64,000 nt of DNA, from positions 434,001-498,000 of the forward strand of contig JADJTK010000052.1 of the NCBI GenBank assembly GCA_016711225.1, written 5' to 3'. The notes beneath the pieces were generated by a model, which was not told the DNA's origin, made no database searches, and saw only the letters and a program-made list of their open reading frames with translations. The translations under genes and the position numbers were made by a program. Source of the stretch: Opitutaceae bacterium. GTDB taxonomy: Bacteria; Verrucomicrobiota; Verrucomicrobiia; Opitutales; Opitutaceae. Of the stretch, positions 38,667 to 48,106 are shown piece after piece (within the stretch, counting starts at the first letter, position 1; every line of letters starts with the position of its first letter).

Positions 38667-39923
38667 TCAGGCGGCGACGGGCGAACCGTCGTTCGGAGCG
38701 AGCGAGCGTTTGTGCAGGAGCAGGGAGAGGCCGAAGGCCGCCGCGCCGCCCGCGAACAGCGCGAGCATGCCGAGCGAGAGCGCGAGGCCGGTGCCCCAGA
38801 GCAGCGGGGCGAGTAGGGCGGTGACCAGGGCGTTGCCCGAACTCTGCACAAAGCCCTGGCAGGAGGAGGCGAGACCGCGGCGTTCGGGGAAGAGATCGAG
38901 CGCCAGCAGGGTGAGGCTCGGCATCGAGAGTGAGCAGCCCAGGACATAGACGACCAGTGGCAGGATGCTCCAGGGCAACGCGGGTGCGTGCCAGAGATGG
39001 AAGGTGAGGTTGCCCAACGCCGCAGTCGCCATGAAACCGTACGCGAGCGCCACGGTGCGGCGGTTGCTCAGCCGGCCGGCGAGCCGGCCCGAAAGCCAAG
39101 TGCCGATCAGCATCCCTCCGGTGATCGGTCCAAAGAGCCAGTAGAACTCGGTCTCCTCAACGTGGAGCAGTCCGAGCAGGAAGGCGGGGGCCGAGACGAT
39201 GTAGATGAAGAGCGCTGAGAAGTTCAGCGTGATCGCCAGCACGAGCGTCACGAAGGGTGCGGAGCGCAGCGCCTGCCAGTAGCCGCGCAGCAGCGAGCCG
39301 GCGTGCAGGGGCAGGCGGCGGGCGGGGGGGAGTGTTTCCGGTAGGGCGCGCCAGCAGCTCCACCACAGGATCGCGGTGAACAGCGCGAGGAAGGCGAATA
39401 CCGAGCGCCAGCCGAACCACACGTGGAGCCAGCCGCCCACGATAGGGCCTAGGGCCGGGGCGATGGCGAACATCACGGCGATGCGGCTCATCAATCGCCG
39501 GGCTTCGGTGCCGTCGAGCAGGTCGCGCACGATGGCGCGGCCGATGATCATGCCGGCACCGGCGGACATGCCCTGCAGCGCCCGGAAACCGATCAGGGCG
39601 CCGATGTTCCACGAGGTCATGCAGCCCAGCGACGCTATGAAGAATACGGCGAGCATCGCCAGGGTCACCCGGCGGCGGCCCAGGGCGTCGGAGATGGCGC
39701 CCTGCCAGAGCGTCATCGCGGCGAAGGGGACCATGTAGGCCGTGAGTGTTTGTTGCACGAGTACCGGAGTGGCGCCGAACTCGTGGCCGATCTCGCGGAA
39801 GGAGGGCAGGTAGGCGTCGGTCGCGAACGGTCCCAGCGCCGCGAGGGCGGCGAGCAGCATGGCCAGCCCGCGGTGGTGGTGGGCCGCGGCGGTGGAAGGC
39901 GGGACTGGCGACGTCGAGGACAA
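38667..39923 (-). CDS. Bcr/CflA-type drug efflux MFS transporter
   Basis: 418 residues, 12 predicted helices. Bcr/CflA features: GPFATDAYLPSFREIG in helix 1, TLTAYMVPFAAMTLWQGAISDALGRRRV, and IVRDLLDGTEARRLMSRIAV. No ATG precedes helix 1 at a sensible distance; the TTG at 39923 is chosen because AGGA lies 8 bases before it and the length then fits the family. The ATG inside helix 1 would cut the membrane domain. Drug or metabolite export is inferred from family only. Confidence 0.85.
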   Translation of the reverse strand: MSSTSPVPPSTAAAHHHRGLAMLLAALAALGPFATDAYLPSFREIGHEFGATPVLVQQTLTAYMVPFAAMTLWQGAISDALGRRRVTLAMLAVFFIASLGCMTSWNIGALIGFRALQGMSAGAGMIIGRAIVRDLLDGTEARRLMSRIAVMFAIAPALGPIVGGWLHVWFGWRSVFAFLALFTAILWWSCWRALPETLPPARRLPLHAGSLLRGYWQALRSAPFVTLVLAITLNFSALFIYIVSAPAFLLGLLHVEETEFYWLFGPITGGMLIGTWLSGRLAGRLSNRRTVALAYGFMATAALGNLTFHLWHAPALPWSILPLVVYVLGCSLSMPSLTLLALDLFPERRGLASSCQGFVQSSGNALVTALLAPLLWGTGLALSLGMLALFAGGAAAFGLSLLLHKRSLAPNDGSPVAA

Positions 39924-40050
39924 GAGGAAGATCCTGCCAGGAACCCGAGGACGGCGGCAAGCGGTCAACCGAGGGGGGCCGGCGCGGGGACGGAGCGGTG
40001 CTCGCGCTCGGTGTGGCGGCTCCCCGCAGGAGCCGCGCCATCTACCTTGG

Positions 40051-40626
40051 TCAGCGTAGAAGCTCGAATACCGGATGGTGTGCGATGATCCAGAGGCCGA
40101 TACCAATCAGGACAAACGGGCCGAGCTTCGTCGACCAGCGGCGCACGAACGGCCCCCAGGTCGGATGGCGCACCGCGGCCCACGCCAGCGCACACCACGC
40201 AAAGGCAAGTACGCCGAAGGCGGCGGCGGTGATCACTTTCTGGGCGAAGGTCTGGATGGCGAAGGCGGGGATGTAGGCGCCGAGGTTGTCGGCTCCGTTA
40301 GCGATCATCACGACACTCACCGTGCGCCACGAGGCGGCGCCGGTCGGGGCCTCCTCAGTGTGGGGGTGGGCGAGCCAACGCAGGCCGAGGGCCAGCGGGG
40401 CGAGTCCGAGCCAAGGTAGCCAGTCGGGCGGGGCGGCGAGGGCGAGCCAGGCGGCGGCGAAGCTCACCCCGGTGAGCACCGCGAGGCCAACGAGTTGGCC
40501 CAAAACGATGGCGCGCGGGCGGCATCCTGGTTGGGCGAAGAACACCATGAGCAGCACCAGGTCGTCGGCGTTGGTGGCGACGAACAATACCGTCGCGAGT
40601 ACGATCGTCTGAAGGAGGTCGAGCAT
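40051..40626 (-). CDS. CadD-like cadmium resistance transporter
   Basis: 191 residues from MLDLLQTIVLATVLF. Six hydrophobic segments with the paired acidic motifs ATNADDLVLLMVFFA and MIANGADNLGAYIPAF typical of the CadD/LysE-superfamily. The family exports Cd2+ or other small cations/ammonium compounds. It is upstream of the Bcr/CflA gene on the same strand; stop to start about 127 bases. Confidence 0.84.
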   Translation of the reverse strand: MLDLLQTIVLATVLFVATNADDLVLLMVFFAQPGCRPRAIVLGQLVGLAVLTGVSFAAAWLALAAPPDWLPWLGLAPLALGLRWLAHPHTEEAPTGAASWRTVSVVMIANGADNLGAYIPAFAIQTFAQKVITAAAFGVLAFAWCALAWAAVRHPTWGPFVRRWSTKLGPFVLIGIGLWIIAHHPVFELLR

Positions 40627-41102
40627 CGCGACAACGGTCAGGGGGTGAGGGGAAGCCAACGCGAATACTGACCTGGGCGCAGCGCAGCGCAGGAGGAGGC
40701 GGGGCATCCGGGGCGACTCATGGCGGAAGCAGACACGGCCGCGGCGATCGACTCCAACCCTAAAACACGGGAGCCGAAGGGGCCCGAAGGTACCCGGTGG
40801 TTCCTGCGAACCGGGCCGCCGTTGGATGGGCGTAGCAAGAAACGGGAGGAGGGTGGGCTTCGTCCTGTTCGTGCCGGCAGTCGTCGGGGGAGTGAATTGG
40901 GCTCGTCGGCGGGCGGCGGGAACACCAACTTCGAGCCCGTGCTCAGGCCTGCCTTCCACACTCGCAGCGTGCTCCGTCCCCGCGTTGCGAAGCCGGGTGA
41001 GCCGCGACTGCCCGTGGTCGGGTCGGTGGGGGTGGAGGGGGTATCCGGGCCGAGCCGCCGGTGCCTGCCCTTCCCTCGGGGTGACCGCCGTGTTTCCTGC
41101 TC
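40627..41102. other. Gap between divergent genes
   Basis: 476 bases between the CadD-like and SbcD-like starts. I see no gene, clear promoter or palindrome in it. Confidence 0.5.
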
Positions 41103-42368
41103 ATGTACCGCCTGATCCATTCCGCCGATTGGCAGATGGGGGCGCGCTTCGCCCAGTTTGGCGCCCGCGGGGGACGCCTGCGCGAGGCGCGGCTGGTCAC
41201 CCTGCGCCGCGCCCTCGCCCTCGCGCGTGATCATGCCGCGGATGCGTTCCTCATTGCCGGCGACCTTTTTGAGGACAACCAGGTCGATGACTCGCTGGTC
41301 GCCGCCGTGGTCGACTGCTTCCGCGCGCACCCCGAGCTCCGGGTGTTTCTCCTGCCGGGCAACCACGATCCCTATACTGGCCCCGACTGTGTGTGGCAGC
41401 GCCGGGCGTTTCTCGCGGCGCCGGCCAACGTCCATGTCTTTCGCGAGGCGGGCGTGGTCGAGCTCGGCGACGGGGCCTTCCTGCTCGCCTCGCCGCTGCA
41501 CCAAAAACTCTCGACGACCGACCCGAGCCTGAAGCTGGCCGAGCTTGCCGCCGGCCTGCCGGCCGACGCGCTCAAAATCGGGCTCACACATGGCGCGCTC
41601 GCCATCGAGGCTAAGCACCAGCCCAACGACTTCCCCATCGCGCTGGACGCCGCCTCGCGCGCTGGGCTCGACTACCTCGCGATCGGCCACTGGCACAACT
41701 GGCTCGCCGATATGGACGGTGGACGAATCGTGATGCCAGGCACGCCGGAGCCCGATCGTTTCGCCAACGACGCCAGCGGCAATGTCGCCCTCGTCGAGCT
41801 CGACGCCCACGGCCGGCCGCCGCGGGTGCGGGCGCTGCCGGTCTCCACGCTGGCTTGGCGCTCGCTCGCCTTCGATTTCCTCTCCGCGGAGGCTTCGCGC
41901 GCCGGGCTCGCCGCCACTATGGCCGAACTCGCACCCGCCGCCGAGCGTACGGTCTTGCGGGTGACGTTGGCAGGCACCGCCTCGCCGGCCGCGCTCGTCG
42001 AGGTTCGCAGTTGGGTGGAAGCGGCGCTCGCGCCGTTCCTGGTCGGCCAACTCGTGGATCGCACCCGCGTCGCGCTGGGTCCGATTGAACTGGCCGATCT
42101 GCGCTCGCGCCACCCGATCCTCGCGCAGGTGCTCGCTGATATCGACCGACTGGAGATTCTGGCCCCCGGTCAGCTCAGCGCTCAGGCCGCTCCTGCGAGC
42201 GCAGATGCCACGCTGCCGGAGAACGTTCCTGCCCCGTCCTCGCTTACGCTGGCGGAAGTGCAGGCGCTGCTCGCGCCCTCGAAGATCGATCTCACCCGGC
42301 TTGACCCCGAGTTCTTCGGACAGCTCCGGCGACTGTTGCTGCAGACCCTGCAGGAGGTGGCGTCGTGA
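41103..42368 (+). CDS. SbcD/YhaO-like DNA repair nuclease
   Basis: 421 residues, calcineurin-like metallophosphoesterase. Metal motifs: HSADWQMG (Asp9), GDLFEDN, LPGNHDP, LTHGAL, GHWHNW. Motif I reads D-x-Gln where SbcD/Mre11 have D-x-His; the same DWQ pattern occurs in a YhaO-like subfamily. A capping region of about 150 residues follows. Its TGA overlaps the GTG start of the ATPase gene (GTGA), so the two form a nuclease-ATPase complex as SbcCD or YhaO-YhaN do. Confidence 0.88.
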   Translation: MYRLIHSADWQMGARFAQFGARGGRLREARLVTLRRALALARDHAADAFLIAGDLFEDNQVDDSLVAAVVDCFRAHPELRVFLLPGNHDPYTGPDCVWQRRAFLAAPANVHVFREAGVVELGDGAFLLASPLHQKLSTTDPSLKLAELAAGLPADALKIGLTHGALAIEAKHQPNDFPIALDAASRAGLDYLAIGHWHNWLADMDGGRIVMPGTPEPDRFANDASGNVALVELDAHGRPPRVRALPVSTLAWRSLAFDFLSAEASRAGLAATMAELAPAAERTVLRVTLAGTASPAALVEVRSWVEAALAPFLVGQLVDRTRVALGPIELADLRSRHPILAQVLADIDRLEILAPGQLSAQAAPASADATLPENVPAPSSLTLAEVQALLAPSKIDLTRLDPEFFGQLRRLLLQTLQEVAS

Positions 42369-45073
42369 TTCTCCACGCCATCGAGCTCACCGGCGTCGGC
42401 CGCTTCCGCGAGACCGTGCGCGTCGGGCCCTTCGCCTGCGGGCTCAACATTCTGGCCGCGCCCAACGAGGCGGGGAAAACCACCACGCTGCGTGCGGCCG
42501 CCCGCGCGTTGTTCGACAAACACACGACCAAGGGCGAGGAGCTGAAGTCGCTCCAGCCGGCCGGTACTGATCTCGCCCCGCGCATCGCGGTCGAGTTCGA
42601 GACCGGGGCCGGCCGTTACCGTATCGAGAAGACGTTTCTCCAATCGCCCCGCAGCCTGTTCAAGGTCTGGCAATCCGGCGCGTGGCAGCCCGTGGCCGAG
42701 GCCGACGCGGCGGACCAGCGAGTCCAAGATTTGCTGCACACGTCGTTGCCCGGCCGTGGCGCGACGCGGCCGGAGCACTGGGGTTTTCTGGGTTTCCTCT
42801 GGGCGCGCCAGGGCGAACCGGCCGCTTGGCCCGGCCTCGACGATGCCGCCGTTGGCCAACGCATCCGGGCGCGGCTGGCGCGGGTGGAGCTCGATCCCGT
42901 GATCGAGCGGCTGCGCGGTCGGCTCGGCGAAGCCGCGGAAGCGCTTTTCACCTCCACTGGGCAAGTCCGTGTGGGCGGGGCGCTGCGCCAGGCGGAGGAC
43001 GATCTCGCGGGGATCGAGACTGCTCTCGCCGCCCTGAGGCAGACGCGGACGGATCTCGAAACGGTGGCGCAACGCCATCGGCAGGCGGAGGCCGACGTGG
43101 CCCAACGCGAGCGCGAGCACGCCGAGCGTGAACTCGCGGCGGTGACGCTGCGCGACCAGGCCTCGGCCGCCGAGCGCCTCCGCGGGGAACTCACCGCGCG
43201 GCAGCAGGCCCTCGGCGCCGCGCAGGAGAAGCTCGGCGCGGTGGCCGCTGATGAGGCGACGCTGACCAAGCGCCAGGCCGCGGTCACCGCCACCCAGGCG
43301 GCATTGGCGGCGGCCGAGGTGGCCGCGCAGGCCGCCGAGCAACGTCTCGCCCAGCTTCGCACTCGGCTCGACGAGCTGCAGGCGGCGCGCCCGGAGTACG
43401 AGAGTCGTCTCCACGCTTTGCGGGCGGAGCTGCAGCGCAGCCAAGCGCTGCTCAAACTCCGGCAATTCGCGGTGATGGCCGACGCGCTGGCCCGGCAGGT
43501 GGGCAAGGCCGAGGCGGCCGCCGCCGAAATCGCCGTCCTCGAGGCGAAGCGCAACCAGCTCCCGGCGCTCACGCCGCCCAAGCTGCGCAAGCTGGAGGAG
43601 CTCGCCGAATCTGAACGTACCCTACGCGCCCGGTTGCAGGCTCTCGGGCTCACCGTCGAGCTCACCCCGGAGCGGGAGGCGCGAGTTGCGGTGCGCGATG
43701 GCGGGTTGCCCGAGCCGCGGTGGCAGGCGCTTCCCGCCGGCGAGATCACGCGGCTGCACAGCCCGCAGGCGCTCGACCTCACAATCGAGGGTTGGGGAAG
43801 CATCGCCATCCGTTCGGGCGCGCTGGAGGCGCGTAATGCCGCCTCCGAGCTCGACGAGGCGGGGCGCATGTTGCGCGAGGCGCTGCAGGAAACTGGGTTG
43901 GCGTCGGTCGACGCCGCGCGCGAGGCGCTTGCCGCCCGCCGGGAGATTGAGGCGTTGCTCAAGGCGGCCCAATCCGCGCTCGGGCCGTATCTGGGCGAAC
44001 ACGCCACGATCGAGGCGTTGCGGGCCGCGGCCGCGGGTGCCGCCCGGCGCAGCGATTCGCTGGTCACGACGGTTCAGCCAACCGGCGAGGAGCAAGCGCT
44101 GGGCCTCACCGAGATCGAAGCAGCCGAGGCGCGGCTGACCGAGGCGGTGCCCGCCGCCGAGAAGGCGTTGAAGGATTTCGACCGGCAGCTCGACCTGTTG
44201 CGCACGGACGAGCGCGGCGCGGTGAAGGCCGGCCAGGAGGCCGCGCAGGCCGTGGGCGAGCAGCGCGCCGGACTCCGCACGTTGGAGACGCAGATCGCCG
44301 ACCTGGTGGCGCGCTACCCCGAGGGGCTCGCCGCCGCCAAGACCGCCGCGCAGCTTGTCTTCGTGCAGGCCGAGGCCCGCGTGGCGGCGACGAAGGCGGA
44401 CCTGCCGCCCGATTTCGAGAAGCTGCCCGAGCGCAGCAAACGCGCCGCCGCCGCGCTCCAGCAGTTGGTGGACGAGTTGCGGGCGCTGCGCACGCAGCGC
44501 GACCAGGCCAAGGGCACGTTGGAGACCCTCGGCGGGCAGGGACTGTATTCGCGGGAAACCGAGCTGGAGGAGCGCAAGGCGGAGGCGGTCCTGCGCCGCG
44601 ACGCTGCCCGCACGCGCGGTTGGTGCGCCCGGCTCGCCCACGATCTGATCGAGCACCGCAAGCAGGCGGCTACCCGGGCAGCGCTCGCGCCGCTCGAGCA
44701 GCGGCTCACCGCCGCCTTGTCCGAGATCACCGGCGACACCACGCGCCAGGTTTTTCTGGACGAGGCGTTGCAGATCGCCGGGCTCGGTCGCACCCGCGAG
44801 GAGCTGTACGCGTTCGAGAGCCTGTCGCAGGGCACGAAGGAGCAGCTGCTGCTCTGCCTGCGCATCGCGGTGGCGCAGGAGCTGGCTGCCGACGAGCCGC
44901 AACTCCTCATCTTGGACGATGTGCTGGTGAACACCGATCCCGTGCGCCAAGAGCGCATCCTGGATGTGCTCACCGGTCTCTCCTCCCGTCTCCAGATCCT
45001 TATTCTTACCTGCCATCCCGACCGCTACCGCGGGGTGGGGCAGGCGATTGCGCTCCAGCCAGTGGCGCCGTGA
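42365..45073 (+). CDS. SbcC/YhaN-like SMC-type ATPase
   Basis: 902 residues starting with GTG. Walker A APNEAGKTTT (about 32-41) with GRFRETV just before, signature SLSQGTKEQLLLCLRIA near the C terminus, Walker B LLILDDVLVNTD. Between them lie two long Ala/Glu/Gln-rich coiled coils. The turn holds no CxxC zinc hook; instead there is a beta-rich stretch of about 75 residues (LTVELTPEREARVAV, WQALPAGEITRL, DLTIEGWGSIAIRSG). That agrees with the YhaN-type hinge. Works with the preceding nuclease. Confidence 0.88.
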   Translation: MILHAIELTGVGRFRETVRVGPFACGLNILAAPNEAGKTTTLRAAARALFDKHTTKGEELKSLQPAGTDLAPRIAVEFETGAGRYRIEKTFLQSPRSLFKVWQSGAWQPVAEADAADQRVQDLLHTSLPGRGATRPEHWGFLGFLWARQGEPAAWPGLDDAAVGQRIRARLARVELDPVIERLRGRLGEAAEALFTSTGQVRVGGALRQAEDDLAGIETALAALRQTRTDLETVAQRHRQAEADVAQREREHAERELAAVTLRDQASAAERLRGELTARQQALGAAQEKLGAVAADEATLTKRQAAVTATQAALAAAEVAAQAAEQRLAQLRTRLDELQAARPEYESRLHALRAELQRSQALLKLRQFAVMADALARQVGKAEAAAAEIAVLEAKRNQLPALTPPKLRKLEELAESERTLRARLQALGLTVELTPEREARVAVRDGGLPEPRWQALPAGEITRLHSPQALDLTIEGWGSIAIRSGALEARNAASELDEAGRMLREALQETGLASVDAAREALAARREIEALLKAAQSALGPYLGEHATIEALRAAAAGAARRSDSLVTTVQPTGEEQALGLTEIEAAEARLTEAVPAAEKALKDFDRQLDLLRTDERGAVKAGQEAAQAVGEQRAGLRTLETQIADLVARYPEGLAAAKTAAQLVFVQAEARVAATKADLPPDFEKLPERSKRAAAALQQLVDELRALRTQRDQAKGTLETLGGQGLYSRETELEERKAEAVLRRDAARTRGWCARLAHDLIEHRKQAATRAALAPLEQRLTAALSEITGDTTRQVFLDEALQIAGLGRTREELYAFESLSQGTKEQLLLCLRIAVAQELAADEPQLLILDDVLVNTDPVRQERILDVLTGLSSRLQILILTCHPDRYRGVGQAIALQPVAP

Positions 45074-45136
45074 GGAGCGAGGGCGATCCGGTGGCGCACA
45101 AACAGGGGGCGCTCTTCCGGCCCGGGATTTCGGCCC

Positions 45137-45215
45137 TCAACTGAGGAGCCGCGCCCCGGGTATCTGTGAATCCAGTGTCGCCAGCTTTGCTCCGTGCGCT
45201 TTTGCCAATTCCACG
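45137..45215 (-). pseudogene. PIN-domain toxin tail, remnant
   Basis: 26 codons reading LVELAKAHGAKLATLDSQIPGARLL on the minus strand match the C-terminal end of VapC-like PIN domains (LAxxxGxxLxTxDxxxA). No N-terminal part or antitoxin is found upstream; instead the frame runs into a porin fragment. Confidence 0.5.
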
Positions 45216-45270
45216 AGGTGGCCGGCAAGTTGGGACTGTGGCACTCCTTCTTTTCGATCGGCCCACCGCG

Positions 45271-45381
45271 CCGGGCCGCGGGGCAAACCAGGTGCGGCCG
45301 GCGTCGGCATGGCGGTGGACGACGCTGCGGTCCTGCTGCGGGCTGAGGTGCGCCAGTAGGTGGTCAGGCGCGGGTGCTCGG
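45271..45381 (-). pseudogene. OprB-type porin fragment
   Basis: About 111 bases strongly similar to 45780-45894 inside the intact porin gene just to the right (long shared blocks such as GACGCTGCGGTCCTGCTGCG and CAGGCGCGGGTGCTCGG). On the minus strand it begins EHPRL like the porin's AEHPRLAVFWR, then loses frame. It is a partial duplicate or the residue of a second porin. Confidence 0.65.
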
Positions 45382-45454
45382 AACTGGTATTCTTACCTGC
45401 CTCCAATGGGGCCCTCGAGGCTGGAGATAGAAGCCGTAAGGTGAAGGACGGGCA

Positions 45455-45490
45455 GGAGAAGTAACAAGTGGCAAGTGCCCAGGTAACAAG
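45455..45490 (+). repeat. AAGTGACAAG-type intergenic repeat, copy 3
   Basis: AGAAGTAACAAGTGGCAAGTG and GGTAACAAGAG between the porin fragment and the intact porin. Confidence 0.5.
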
Positions 45491-45538
45491 AGAGCCGAGG
45501 TGGACCGTGTCGCCCCCAGCTGAACTGCATGAGTTTGC

Positions 45539-46783
45539 TCAGTACGACCACTCGGCGCGCAGGCCGAGGACGGTGGCGGGATGGCGGCGGCCGTCGTCGC
45601 GCGGCAGCGGATTGAAATGGCGCTGGATGAAGGCCTGCAGGACGAACGACGTCGCTAGTTGGGCGCGGTAGGTGAGCTCGACGGCGGTCTCGGCGGCGGC
45701 GAGCGCCGCGTCAGTGCGGCGGAAGGCGCGGCCGTACTCGGTGTAGGAGAGGGCAATACCGGCGATGTCGTCGGCGCGGCCGGGCAGCGGGCCAAACCAG
45801 TTCAGGCCGGCGTCGGTATACCGGTGCACGACGCTGCGGTCCTGCTGCGGGCTCAGCCCGGCGCGCCAGAAGACGGCCAGGCGCGGGTGCTCGGCGTCGG
45901 CGGCGAGGAGGACGAGATCGTGAATGACGTAAAAGCTGTGGATGCCGCGCACGGTGGCGTTTTCGACGCCGGCGTTGAACGCGGTGAAGTCGGCGAAGCT
46001 GCCGGAGTGGAGGGCTCCACCGGCGCGCAGGGTCGAGGCGCGGTCGCCGAGGGTCGAGCTGTAGCTCCCTTCGTAAAACACGACGAGGCCTTGGCCGGAG
46101 CCGTCATCCCAATCGAAGCCGTGGTTAGCGCGTTCGTCGGGGCCGGGGCCGCCGTGATAGGCGCCGAGTTGGAGGGAAACCCTGCCGTTGGGTGCGGCCG
46201 AGAAATGCGCGCCGGGGGCGGCGACGGCGTAAATCGGGTACGCACTGCCGCCGCCAAGGGCGAAGGCGTGCGGCGTGGCGACTTGCGAGGGCAGCGCTCC
46301 GAGGGCGGAGTGGGCAAACAGCCCAGCGTAGGCGGAGCCCATGAAGTCGTCGTCGAGGGCGAGTTGGCCGAGCTTGAGGGCGTAGCGGCCGTGGGCCCAC
46401 GACTGACGGTAGAAGAGATTGAAGACGCGCAGTTGATCGGAGGCCAGGCTGCCGCTGACCGGATTGGCCCCTCCGGTATGGTCACCGAAGTTCGGATCGC
46501 TGTGCCGGTTTTCGACCCACAGCACCTGAGCGAAGAGGCTGCCTCCGGGCGGGCCGCCGAGGGGGGCGAGGTCGAGCTCGAGGCCGAGATCGATGAGGGT
46601 GTTCCAGTGCGAGCCGGCGCGTAGGCCGCCGGAGACGTTGTCCCAGAGTTCGCCGGTGACGGTGAGCGAGGGGGCGAAGGCCGACGGCTCGACCGTGGCC
46701 ACGGGGGCCTCGCCCGCGCGAATTGAGAGGGATGCGAGGAACAGAGAGGCGAGGATCGGCGCGAACTGGGGCGAGCGGCTCAT
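45539..46783 (-). CDS. Carbohydrate-type porin (OprB family)
   Basis: 414 residues from MSRSPQFAPILASLFL; an ATG 10 codons earlier (46813) is possible. Signal peptide, then outer-membrane barrel strands with OprB features: LTVTGELWDNVSGGL, LFAQVLWVENRHSDPNFGD, GPLPGRADDIAGIALSYTEYG, ending in Tyr (RAEWSY) as barrel proteins often do. Divergent from the nickel/cobalt transporter genes; a metal-chelate role is conceivable but only from position. Confidence 0.85.
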   Translation of the reverse strand: MSRSPQFAPILASLFLASLSIRAGEAPVATVEPSAFAPSLTVTGELWDNVSGGLRAGSHWNTLIDLGLELDLAPLGGPPGGSLFAQVLWVENRHSDPNFGDHTGGANPVSGSLASDQLRVFNLFYRQSWAHGRYALKLGQLALDDDFMGSAYAGLFAHSALGALPSQVATPHAFALGGGSAYPIYAVAAPGAHFSAAPNGRVSLQLGAYHGGPGPDERANHGFDWDDGSGQGLVVFYEGSYSSTLGDRASTLRAGGALHSGSFADFTAFNAGVENATVRGIHSFYVIHDLVLLAADAEHPRLAVFWRAGLSPQQDRSVVHRYTDAGLNWFGPLPGRADDIAGIALSYTEYGRAFRRTDAALAAAETAVELTYRAQLATSFVLQAFIQRHFNPLPRDDGRRHPATVLGLRAEWSY

Positions 46784-46912
46784 CGGATGGCGGCTGGCTG
46801 ATAATCGGTCCATGGGGGCAAACCCGAAGCGGGAAGTGAGCCGAGGAGAGGAGGGGGAAGGGGTGTCCTCGATTTGGGGAAATGGAGTTGGTGGGTCGAA
46901 GTTCGAAAGAAT

Positions 46913-46931
46913 GGCGGGCGTGAAGCCCGCC
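46913..46931. repeat. GGCGGGC palindrome
   Basis: GGCGGGC / GCCCGCC with a GTGAA loop in the porin-cbiM gap. REP-like. No cobalamin riboswitch box or NikR palindrome was seen in this gap. Confidence 0.45.
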
Positions 46932-47047
46932 CCACCTCAGGCGAGAGCGTCGAGCGCCGGGGCCGCCTCGCCCGCTTTCTGGACTGGTCGCTGCTCGCGG
47001 TTTGCGGCATCCGATTGGGAGCTTCCGCTTCCCTCTGCGCTGAGCCC

Positions 47048-47983
47048 ATGCACATCCCCGACGGATTTCTTGACGCGAAAACGGCCGTGACGGCCGCCTC
47101 CTTGGCGGTGGTCGGGCTCGGTGTGGCATTGCGGCAGGCGAAACGTGAGCTGCCGCCGCGGCGGGTGCCGCTGCTGGGGCTGGGGGCGGCCTTCGTATTT
47201 GCGGCCCAGATGGTGAATTTCCCGGTGGCGGGTGGCACTTCGGGTCATCTCATCGGTGCGGCGTTGGTGGCGGCGCTGCTGGGCCTGCCGGCGGCGGTGA
47301 TCGTGATGGCCACGGTGCTCATCGCGCAGTGTTTTCTTTTTGCCGACGGCGGGGTCACGGCGCTCGGGGCGAACGGGTTCAATATGGCGGTGGTGGCGCC
47401 GATGGCGGGGTTGCTGGTGTTTCGTCTGATCGGCCGCGTGTTGCCGGGGCAACGCGGGCAGGTGGCGGCGATGGCGTTTGCCGGCTGGTGCTCGACGGTG
47501 GCGGCAGCGGTCGCTTGTGCGGGGCAACTGGCGTGGTCGGGCACGGTGGGTTGGGCGGTGGGGCTGCCGGCCATGGTGGGTATTCACATGATCATTGGGC
47601 TGGGCGAGGGAGCGATCAGCGCACTGGCGTTTTACGCGGTGGTGCGGGCGCGACCGGAGTTGGCCGCCGGGGCGGTTGGGTCGGCGGGGGCGGGTCTGGT
47701 GCGTTATGGACTGCTGGCGACCCTGGGCGTGGCGTTGTTTGTGGCCCCGTTTGCGTGTCCGTGGCCCGACGGGCTGGAGGCGGTGGCGGCGAAGTTGGGT
47801 TTTGAGCACCGGGCGGCCGTGGCGGCGCCGGCGTGGCTGGCGGATTACCAGTTCCCCGGAATCGCGTCGCCCGGCGTGGCGACGGCGGTGGCCGGGGCGA
47901 TAGGGGCACTGGTGGTATTCGGGCTGGCGGTGCTGCTGAGCTGGGTGGTGGTGCGGGAGAAGCGTGAGGACGACGGTAGGTGA
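47048..47983 (+). CDS. cbiM: ECF nickel/cobalt transporter, CbiM-CbiN-like fusion
   Basis: 311 residues; the start is fixed by MHIPDGFLD, the hallmark N terminus whose amino group and His2 bind the metal. Motifs GGTSGHLIGA (the metal-site His) and ALGANGFNMAVVAP follow. The C-terminal part contains PWPDGLEAV, the PDGLE domain that stands in for CbiN/NikN. Membrane substrate-binding component. Ni2+ versus Co2+ cannot be read from sequence; nearby lar genes favour Ni2+. Confidence 0.92.
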   Translation: MHIPDGFLDAKTAVTAASLAVVGLGVALRQAKRELPPRRVPLLGLGAAFVFAAQMVNFPVAGGTSGHLIGAALVAALLGLPAAVIVMATVLIAQCFLFADGGVTALGANGFNMAVVAPMAGLLVFRLIGRVLPGQRGQVAAMAFAGWCSTVAAAVACAGQLAWSGTVGWAVGLPAMVGIHMIIGLGEGAISALAFYAVVRARPELAAGAVGSAGAGLVRYGLLATLGVALFVAPFACPWPDGLEAVAAKLGFEHRAAVAAPAWLADYQFPGIASPGVATAVAGAIGALVVFGLAVLLSWVVVREKREDDGR

Positions 47984-48106
47984 GGCGCGGGTGTCGCCGG
48001 ACGGGCGCGTGGGAGCACGCTGCCTACGGACGGGGGCTTTGTTGGCGCGGCGCGATTTCCGGCTTTGCGGTGGCGGGGCGTTTCGGGGTTAGCTGCGGAC
48101 CCAACC

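Noticed and set aside
46814..47047. Cobalamin or nickel-cobalt riboswitch before cbiM
   Set aside because: No GCCACTG box, no conserved core and no plausible junction seen; only a short GGCGGGC palindrome.
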